Positions 22,207-28,885 of a stretch of DNA of 28,885 bases are shown here, one piece after another. Position numbers and translations under genes: made by a program. The notes beneath the pieces are model-generated. The model was not told the origin of the DNA, did no database searches, and saw only the letters and a program-made list of their open reading frames with translations. The stretch comes from Micractinium sp. NFX-FRZ. Lineage: Eukaryota; Chlorophyta; Trebouxiophyceae; Chlorellales; Chlorellaceae. Position 1 is the stretch's first letter. Each line of letters opens with the position of its first letter. The stretch is from the NCBI GenBank assembly GCA_029339195.1, contig JAPTJF010000617.1, positions 1-28,885 of the forward strand, written 5' to 3'.

Positions 22207-24518
22207 ATGGTGAGCACAGGGGCCCGGGCCGGCGCGACTTGCGTCCCCTCGAGGGTATTGGGGAGTGAGCCTGCAACTTTGCATCCCTTCACCAATCCAG
22301 CAGCCAGCATGAGGAGTAATGTAGGCCGCCTGAGGCTTGGGCTGTTGCTCTGCACCGGCCGCCTCGCCCCGCCGGTGGCGCAAGGCGTCGCTCTGCACTG
22401 CGCACGCTTTGCAGGCACCGAGCCATGGCCGTCTGTTCTGCAGGGCGAGCCATCCCGGGGCTGTGCAGCATTGTACGTCTTCAAGCCGGCTTCCGGCCAG
22501 TGGAAGGAGGTGCCAAATGGCGCCACATGGGTGCTGGAAGGCGTGGGCGCATGCAACAATGAGGAGCCACACAAGTGGCGGCTGCGTGTCACCTGCCAGG
22601 TGAGTGGGGCATCGTGCCTGCGGAACTGCTGGCAGCTGCAGGCACATACCCCCCATGCTGCCGGTTGGGCGGTGCCTTCCCCCATGCTGCGGCCTGTGCA
22701 GGCTGCATATTGCGTGGTGCCATCAGCACTGGAACCCTCAACTCTTTGCTCCGCCCTGCCCTGCCTGCAGCGCTTTGACATTCACGAGCTGCACGCTGAG
22801 GTGTCGCCCTCATGGCGGCTCCATACCTTTGGGGCAGATGGTGAGACATGGAGGCTTGAACGCCTGCACGATGGCAGCAGCAGCACCACATGCCTCGAGG
22901 TGGCTGCGCAAGGCAGCAAGTCTGCCGTTGGGGCTGCGCCAGCAACGCCAGCAAAGCAGGCACCGGCAGCGACCACGCAGGCGCATTCCCCACAGGCAGC
23001 ACGCGCAGCGGTGCAGGCAGCACCGCCGGCCCCGGAAGCGCCAACACCGGCACCGGCAACACTGGCAGCGCCGGCAGCAGCACCGGCGATGCCCGCACAG
23101 GCGCACTCAGCGCCGGCAGCGCTGGAAGCAGTGCCGGCGGCGCAGTCAGCCCCGGAAGCGCCGGCAGCCGTGCAGGCATTGCCGGCAGCCGTGCAGGCAT
23201 TGCCGGCAGCAGTGCAGGCGTTGCCGGCAGCAGTGCAGGCGGCACCGGTGCCCAAGATGGAGGAGGAGCAGCGCTCGGAGCCACCGCTCGCTTGGGTGAG
23301 TTGAGACCAGCGTGTGGGTGCTGCTTCTGGCCACGTGAGGAATCAATGTCAGGAGATCTGCAAGCTGCAATGGGCATGTACATGCAATGGGGCGGCGTCA
23401 GCGGCGTTTGCTGCGGTTGACGCCGCCCCAAAATGCAATGGCACATGCTGACATGCACGGCTGCCCCCTCATGAGCACACGTGCTTCTTATCAATCTGCT
23501 TTCAGGTCATGTTTGTGGTGCTCCTTGGACTTGCTGGCTCAGTGCTTAAGGTTGTACTCACAGCACTGCAGCATGCGGGGCAGCAAGCCCTCGTGCACTG
23601 GCGGGCCGCGAAAGCCGGCAGGGCGGAGCGCCGGCAGCTGCAGGAGGAGCAGCAGCGGGCGGCACTCGTCTCGGCAGCTCTCTGCCTCTGGCTCCAGGGG
23701 CAGGAGGAGCAGCGCACGGCAGCGGCAGCGGCAGCAGCTGCCCAGTGCAATCAGGAGGAGCAGCGATGGCAGGAGGAGCCCCACCCGGCAGAGTCCCACG
23801 GTTCCAGCCTCCCAGACCCAATGCTGAACGCACGAGGGCATGCTGACGAGGGCTGGGTAAGCAACGACGAAGGCCAGGTGATTGAGGCAGCGCCTGCCCA
23901 TTCTGATGGGTCAGAGTCTGCACTTGGCAGCCCAACCCTCCCATCCCAATCCTTCTGTGGGCCAGCTTTGCATCGCCCCCTATCTCTCTCTACCTGTAGG
24001 CAGCGGCGGTTGCCGGCTTTGCAGTCCTGCACAGGGCCACGCCAGACGGCGACTGGGCCGAGGTAACGAGCCGGGCCCAGTGGGAGGTCACACGCGTGGC
24101 ACACGACTGGCACCTGCTAGTGCTTTACATGGAGGTGAGCAGCCGGGCCAGCACCTGCTCTTCTTGCAGCCGGCAGCGATGGCACAACACTAGCTGGCTG
24201 CCTTTGCAACATGCCTTGTGAGAAAGAAGTCGACATGGCGGCACACTGCCAAACCCCAATTCACCCCAAACCACTGTGCTGTAACAGAGCAACGACTGTT
24301 GTGGCCCCCAGGGTGTGAAGTGTCACGACATCGCCGCGCCCATGGCTGCCATCCATATTGACTCCTACAATAAGCAATGTTGGTTCACCGATAAACACGG
24401 CAAGGATTGGCAGCTGCGGGGGCTTGGTGACAAGCACGTGACACTCCTGCTGCAAGCGCACAACAGCCAGGTGGCACAGGCCGCTGCCGCCCCCGCCCCC
24501 ACGCCCCCGCCCCCGTGA
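22207..24518 (+). CDS. Unrecognised protein with a duplicated ~90-residue domain
   Basis: Proposed exons are 22207-22599 (or just ATG at 22207-22209 spliced to 22444-22599), 22771-23295, 23506-23877, 24000-24134 and 24312-24518, all joined in phase 0. They give 465 residues with the short start or 543 with the long one. Domain 1 contains YVFKPASGQWKEV, HKWRLRV, FDIHEL and GETWRLERL. Domain 2 contains VLHRATPDGDWAEV, HDWHLLV, CHDIAAP and GKDWQLRGL. Between them are an Ala/Pro-rich linker with an AAVQALP repeat, a hydrophobic stretch MFVVLLGLAGSVLKVVL, and a charged Glu/Gln/Arg helix. The domain pattern of spaced Trp residues loosely recalls PH-like (EVH1) folds, but that is a guess. The last exon ends in PTPPPP and TGA; a donor overlaps that stop, so more exons could follow. 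The gene is likely real, and its function is unknown. Confidence 0.55.
23160..23245. repeat. 21-base coding repeat (AAVQALP)
   Basis: About four units of 21 bases code AAVQALP in the linker of the 22207 gene. The period is a multiple of three, so the frame is kept. Confidence 0.85.
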
Positions 24519-25095
24519 GTTGAGGAGTGTGGGTTCCGCGTCAGAGCCAGCGTGCACTGCATACGGGGAAGTTGCATGCTGAGACGGACTGAGAGAGGCC
24601 CTCTTGGCAATCCACAGAGCACCTCTGCTCCTACAACCGCTGGGTTGTCCCACCCTGCATGCATGTGTGCACTGCAGGACGCCAGCACACGTGCCGCCTG
24701 CGCCGCTCACGACCTTCTCGCCGCAGCGGGAGGCACCCAAGCGGGCGCTTACATACAGCTGCACCGACAGGTGTGCGGGCACGCGGGGTGTAGATGGATT
24801 AAGATGGATAGTGCAGGGGCGACGTGCTCTCCGGGAATGCACAGTTGTGAGCATGCTAAGCTTGAAGGTTCCCACCGCCATGGCCCGCCCCCGCTGCAGT
24901 GGGGCAGACGCTTCGGACGCTCCTTGAGACGGTGGACTGCAGGAAGGCGGAGCGCCGGCCGGGCAAGCATGGCAAGACGGGCCCAGCGCCAACAGCGCCG
25001 CAAGCAATGGACCTCAAGGCATGTTCCTGAGCGCGTTGCTGTTGTAAGACCTGTTAATTGCGTTATGGCAGTGCCCCCTGCGCCGCGTGCCCCGT
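24519..25095. other. Possible extra exons or 3' flank of the 22207 gene
   Basis: If the GTGAGT at 24515 is used as a donor, it would join in frame to an acceptor near 24677 and give Pro-rich sequence (TPAHVPPAPLTTFSPQRE) up to a GTGTGC donor near 24770. A further frame near 24905-25026 (ETVDCRKAERRPGKHGK, ending in TGA) has a coding look, but I could not join it in phase. I leave these outside the gene model. Confidence 0.3.
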
Positions 25096-25185
25096 TTTGT
25101 AAGCAGCGCAAGCAGCAGCAGGGCCAAGTGTGTCAGGGCAACACAGCGGGCTCTTGAAATGAAGCGAATGGCACAGAGTGCGCTT
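25096..25185 (-). pseudogene. Short PIG-O tail remnant
   Basis: On the minus strand VALTHLALLLLALL matches VALTDLTLLLLAVLA at the end of the PIG-O gene, and the DNA aligns with 25928-26015 over roughly 85 bases with scattered changes. No stop lies at the expected place and nothing recognisable lies upstream, so this is a third, very short copy of the gene end. Confidence 0.6.
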
Positions 25186-25190
25186 TCTGA

Positions 25191-25922
25191 CAGCGCCAGG
25201 GGAGTGCGCAAGCCCCATCCAAAGTGAGGACAGGGGCAGGGACGGTGCGGCCTGCCGGGGGGTGCATCATCGCCAGAAACTTAAAGTTCTCGCTGGGTGG
25301 CGGACCCTTGCTGATCTTCATGGCTGTTGTTCACGACAGGGGGGGGGGGGGACACGCTGCACGCTGCACGTGTTCAGAACCGCAGGCTGAGGGGGGCTCC
25401 CCCTACCTGTTCGGGGCTGCTCGCGAGCGATGCACCCAGCACCGACAGCATATAGAGAATTCCTGCCTTGGAGGCCATGTTGGGTCGGAAACGGAAATTT
25501 GAACGCTGGGTATCAAGGCTCAAGCTGGACATGAAGTGCGTGTGCTGTCTGGGTGGGAGGTTTGTGACATCCTGACGTTCGCCTGACACGTCAGCACTGC
25601 CCAGTGCCTGCTCACCTCCCGCCCAACGCTGCCTCCTGCTCCCACTCCCCTCGCCCCTGATCTAGCTCCCACGCTCCCCCTGTGGTAGGCTAAACGAAAC
25701 CTCACTTTCATGGTCGCAGGTGTATGCAGGCCTGATGCAGGACGCCATCTTCTAGGACTGCAGGAGGTGGTAATAGAGCTGCCCATTGCCGTGTCACGAG
25801 GCACGGTTATGGGACTCCCATCTTGACCCACCCACTCCCCATCTCTCATGGCCAGCACGTTCATGCCACGGGGTTGCTTAAAGGTGTGTCGCAGCACGAC
25901 TGCTTCTTGGCTGCCTGCACCC
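25191..25922. other. Unresolved stretch between PIG-O remnant and PIG-O
   Basis: I cannot build a gene here. Two minus-strand pieces look coding-like. One, starting at 25478, reads MASKAGILYMLSVLGASLA, a hydrophobic segment followed by a GTAGGG donor at 25406. The other, around 25322-25260, contains KGPPPSENFKFLAMMHPP. The obvious splice between them does not keep phase. A run of 12 G sits near 25340. The right end is the 3' flank of the PIG-O gene. Confidence 0.3.
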
Positions 25923-27224
25923 CTATGCAAGCACGGCGAGCAGCAGCAGGGTCAGGTCGGTGAGGGCAACAAAGCAGGCATCAAATGTGAAGCGAGGGGC
26001 AAAGAGGGCCCAGGCGTAGAGGTGCCGCCGCTGCACGCCGGCGCTGAGTGCGGCACAGAAGCCGGTGAAGGCCCGCACCAGCCCTGCCACCAGCAGCGCC
26101 TGGCGCAGACCTGCACCTGCCGCATCCTCTACAGGACCTGCTGCTGCTCCTCCTCCTGCCGCTGCTGCTGCTGTCTTGCTCTGCTCCTGCCCCTGCCGCC
26201 CTGCCGTGCCCGCCCCTGCATCGGCAGCTGAGGCCCCCGCCGCCGCCTGCAGGTGCTGCACCACTGCCGGCAGCGCCAGCAGGGGCAGCAGCATGCCGCC
26301 AAAGGTGTTGAGGGCCAGCAGGGTGCCGGAGCGCCACAGGTGGAACTCCTCCGACCCAATGAACCCTGCATGTTCCAGAACACACGGCACGAGGGGTGGG
26401 GCAGCGTGCATGATGGTGGTCAGGAGGGGTTGGGAGACCGGGGATGAAGGAGATGCCAGCAGTGCTGCCACGTGTGGTCACAGTGATAAGGTGCGCCAGC
26501 AGCACAGGCAATGGTGGCAGCTGAGCATGCCGATGCTGCAAGCAACACCGACCAGGAAAGGCACCCATGGACAGCTTGCATGCCAGAGACCACACACACA
26601 TGATGGCGCAGCCCTATAAGCCCACCTGCTGTGTACTGCAGCCCCGCAAACTCGCACATGTGGCCGGTGACGTAAAAGAGCTGCGCCGCCAGCAGGGCAG
26701 CTAGGGCGCCCGCCTCGCCAGCCACTCCTCTCTCAGACCCTGCCGGCAGCAGCTCCGCCCGCCGCGCCAGCAGCTTGGCAATGGCAACAAGCTCGAAGAG
26801 AGCTAGCAGCAGGATGAGCGGGGCCTGCCGGTCTGACACCTGCAGCAGCGCTGCCAGCAGCAGCTGCGCGGCGGCCGTGGCAGCCGCCGCGCCGCGCAGC
26901 CGCCGGCTGGCAACCTGGGCCAACCACAGCGCTGCCAGCGCGCCGCACAGCGCGTATGTCACGTGCGGCAGCAGCGCTGGCAAGGGGAGCGCCACCAAGC
27001 GGCTCACGAGCTGCGCCGCGTCTGGCAAGGCAGCCAGCACGGGGTGCACAGCGCTGCTCAGCGCAGCCTGCAGCCTGCCCGCCAGCTCAGCAGGCAGCAG
27101 CGGCCACAAGTGCTGAACCACCAGCTGCTCAAGAGTGACTCCTTTGGGAAGTATTCCCTGCTTGATGGCATCCTCCAGCTGCTGGTAGGCTGCCACGCTG
27201 GCAAATGCAGCCAGGGGGAGCAGC
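25923..27224 (-). CDS. PIGO: GPI ethanolamine phosphate transferase 3 (PIG-O), C-terminal part only
   Basis: Two minus-strand exons, 27224-26626 and 26365-25923, join within a Gly codon and give about 346 residues ending ...AVLA and a stop. Diagnostic stretches are AAQLFYVTGHMCEFAGLQYT, GFIGSEEFHLW, LNTFGGMLLPLLALP and RRHLYAWALFAPRFTFDAC; the same signatures (YxTGH, NTF near a membrane span, RRHLxxWxxFAPxF) mark the C-terminal membrane region of PIG-O. The family adds ethanolamine phosphate to the third mannose of the GPI anchor in the ER membrane. Several hydrophobic spans are visible. The N-terminal catalytic domain (alkaline-phosphatase fold) is absent: upstream of the acceptor at 27225 comes a C-rich tract (G tract on plus) and then a different gene. 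The exon needs a phase 2 partner that is not in the window. Most likely the 5' part was lost in assembly; a truncated gene is the alternative. Confidence 0.72.
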
Positions 27225-27255
27225 CTGCCAGCAGGGGCGGTGGGGGTGTGAAAGC

Positions 27256-27258
27256 GGG

Positions 27259-27289
<31 letters not shown>

Positions 27290-27305
27290 AGGGGGGGGGG
27301 GGGGT

Positions 27306-27351
<46 letters not shown>
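27256..27351. repeat. Near-pure G tract, probable assembly junction
   Basis: About 96 bases are almost all G with a few A, T or C. Exons on the right lack their 3' continuation and exons on the left lack their 5' part. Such tracts are hard to sequence and often mark collapsed or wrongly joined sequence. Confidence 0.85.
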
Positions 27352-27352
<1 letters not shown>

Positions 27353-27428
27353 TGCCCGATGGGGGTGCTGGCTGCTTCTGGTTTCCCCCGCAACAGTCGC
27401 GACACACCAGGGTGCCTGGCTTGCTGAC

Positions 27429-28305
27429 CTGGGTTGGTGGATTGCTGCAAGGCGTGCCAGACCACGGGCTCAGTGAGCACTCGACCCTCCCCTTCACCCC
27501 CACCATTCTTCACCCCCACCCCCCACCCCAGCCACGTGGCACTCACCTGGACCTCGGAGTACCAGCTGACAGCCGAGGTTGAGCAGGCATCCCGCCCCTG
27601 GTAGGGGTAAGTGCGCCCCCAGCTTGCATAAATGTTCTCGCCGTTTGAAGTGGCTGCAAGGGTAGCAGGCGGGCGGAGCAAGAGTGAGGGCACCGCGGTG
27701 TCGCTGAGCTGGCTGCAGAGGTAGCTGCACGATGAGTGGGTGCCTTGTAAGCCCTGGCCTCAGATACGTGCCCAACGGCCATTCCTGCGCCAACCTGAGT
27801 GCCCAAACACGCATTTGTCGGCATGCGCCTGCGCCTCAGCTGCCAGTGAGTTGCTCCAGGCCAGGTTGGCCGCGCTGCAAGCGCAGGGGTGGTTCGGGCG
27901 CAGCCAATATGTTAGGGCAGGCCACCTCAGTTTCTCAGCCGCACTACGTGATGCTGGGGAGCGCAAGCCCCAAACTGTTCCCCTGCCGGCTTGTAGGAAC
28001 AAGAATGTTGGGGCCCGAGGGCGTGGGGTTGAGGGAACCAAGGTGAAATCAAGCCAGTCAGCTGAGCTGGTAGGTCCCACCTGTAGGGCTAAGCACCGAG
28101 ACTGCTGGCACCCCCGAACGCCACCACGTGAGCGCACCCGTGGGTCGTTCGATAGCTGTTGTGCTGGGCCAGGACGCCATTGTAGGGGTCGGCGCACAGG
28201 CCGCTGCTGGGCGGCGAGGGTGGCGAGGTTGAGGGCGGCGATGGAGAGGGTGGCGAGGGTGGCGAGGTTGAGGGCGGCGATGGAGAGGGTGCCGGGGGTG
28301 GCGGC
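27429..28305 (-). CDS. CAP/SCP-domain extracellular-type protein (both ends missing)
   Basis: Minus-strand exons are 28305-28138, 27874-27795, 27653-27547 and a likely 16-base exon 27444-27429, all in phase. The product begins with a Pro/Ser linker (PSPSPPSTSPPSP repeated), as in algal wall-type proteins, and then enters a CAP domain: LAQHNSYRTTHGAANLAW, LAAEAQAHADKC, GENIYASWG and CSTSAVSWYSEVQ, then QSTNPG. His in AQHNSYR and Glu in GENIY are typical CAP positions. The second half of the domain (the usual HFTQVVW and C-terminal Cys motifs) should follow but falls in the G tract. The first exon with a signal peptide was not identified right of 28305. CAP proteins are usually secreted; the role here is unknown. 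Confidence 0.75.
28212..28290. repeat. 39-base coding repeat (Pro/Ser linker)
   Basis: Two nearly identical 39-base units code PSPSPPSTSPPSP in the linker ahead of the CAP domain. Confidence 0.9.
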
Positions 28306-28885
28306 CTGCAGGCACAACAGCAAGAACACAACTTTGTATGCAAATGTGCAATGGTTGCATGTGAATGCAGTTGGGCAGATGCCAATGCAGTGCGTGCTTT
28401 GGCAGCAAGCGCCAGGGGCTCACGGGCTAGGCGGGGGTGGAGTGGGGCCGCACGTCCAGGTAAAGGTGAGGGTCTTCGTTGTCCCGGGACACTGCAGTGG
28501 GCATTGGGTTGCTGGGCGAGGTCATAAAGAGACGCGGAGCATGGCAACTGCACCAGAAGGCGACGGTCCAGCCCAGTCGAACGTCCAGCATGCGGCCAGC
28601 AGAAGCCGCATGCGCAGGCACAGCTTGGCGTGGGGCGGCAGAGTTGCAGGCACGGCTGCGCACCACATCGGCGACGGCCGCCGTGCTGTAGTGCGACCAG
28701 TGGGCGGACACGGAGCATGTTGTCTTTTGCAGGCACTGTGACGCAACATAGCTGCAGGAGGCAGGACGAGGTTTGCACCAGGCGTGCAGGATGAGCATGA
28801 GATGTGTGTGTGTGGGGGGGGTCGGGGGGGGGGGGGGGGGGGGGGTGGGGAGTCCACCGCCAGCGGGCCGGATGGGCACTGAGCA
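28306..28885. other. Upstream region of the CAP gene
   Basis: These 580 bases should include the missing first exon(s) of the CAP gene on the minus strand. Several ATGs open short hydrophobic frames, but none joins convincingly to the phase needed at 28305. A second G-rich tract (about 28814-28850) lies near the right edge. Confidence 0.4.

Noticed and set aside
25440..25535. Plus-strand KRKFERWVSRLKLDMK-like exon
   Set aside because: Joining it to the acceptor near 25728 does not keep a sensible frame, and no family was recognised.
27224..27429. CAP-PIG-O fusion protein
   Set aside because: The phases do not match, the CAP domain would be cut in half, and the PIG-O catalytic half would be missing; a misjoin explains this better.
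27058..27693. Minus-strand frame with a long polyproline run joining CAP and PIG-O regions
   Set aside because: The polyproline is the C tract read as codons, and the frame does not match the PIG-O frame.

Overview
This window is nuclear DNA of a green alga. The signs are very GC-rich sequence, genes split into many short exons by GT-AG (a few GC-AG) introns with GTGAGT or GTGCGC donors, Ala/Pro/Ser-rich protein linkers, and eukaryote-only families (SAM domain, multi-pass class 3 lipase, GPI ethanolamine phosphate transferase, CAP/SCP domain). A Chlorella-like or related chlorophyte is my best guess; the sequence alone does not fix the genus. Nothing looks bacterial or viral, and I found no RNA gene or CRISPR array. 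Long uninterrupted frames antisense to the exons are GC artefacts.

Layout, left to right. (1) Bases 1-831, minus: start of a SAM-domain gene (copy A) that runs off the window. (2) 1252-6624, minus: a full 17-exon gene (copy B) for a 504-residue protein with an N-terminal SAM domain, an Ala/Pro linker and a long helical region. (3) 6625-6889: a 265-base divergent promoter. (4) 6890-14677, plus: a 20-exon gene for an 854-residue membrane lipase with about eight membrane segments followed by a class 3 lipase domain. (5) 15018-15345, minus: a decayed fragment of the 3' end of a PIG-O gene. (6) 15692-21017, minus: copy C, a 16-exon paralogue of B (509 residues). (7) 21018-21550: a second copy of the divergent promoter and a dead copy of lipase exon 1. 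(8) 22207-24518, plus: an unrecognised protein with two copies of a roughly 90-residue domain, each split by an intron at the same place. (9) About 25096-25185: another small PIG-O tail remnant. (10) 25923-27224, minus: the C-terminal membrane part of PIG-O, with its catalytic N-terminal half missing. (11) 27256-27351: a nearly pure G tract. (12) 27429-28305, minus: part of a CAP/SCP secreted-type protein whose C-terminal part is missing at the same tract.

The exon models for B, C and the lipase were built by hand. In all three every intron phase closes and the coding lengths divide by three (1515, 1530 and 2565 nt), which is strong internal support. The main story is a segmental duplication. 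The unit about 1200-7110 (SAM gene, divergent promoter, lipase exon 1) recurs at about 15640-21550. The SAM gene survived in both copies and the lipase only in one. Since the duplication, one intron has been gained or lost between B and C. The lipase gene also carries three weak upstream look-alikes of its own exon starts. The G tract at 27256 probably marks a collapsed or misjoined stretch of assembly, because the genes on both sides are cut there.
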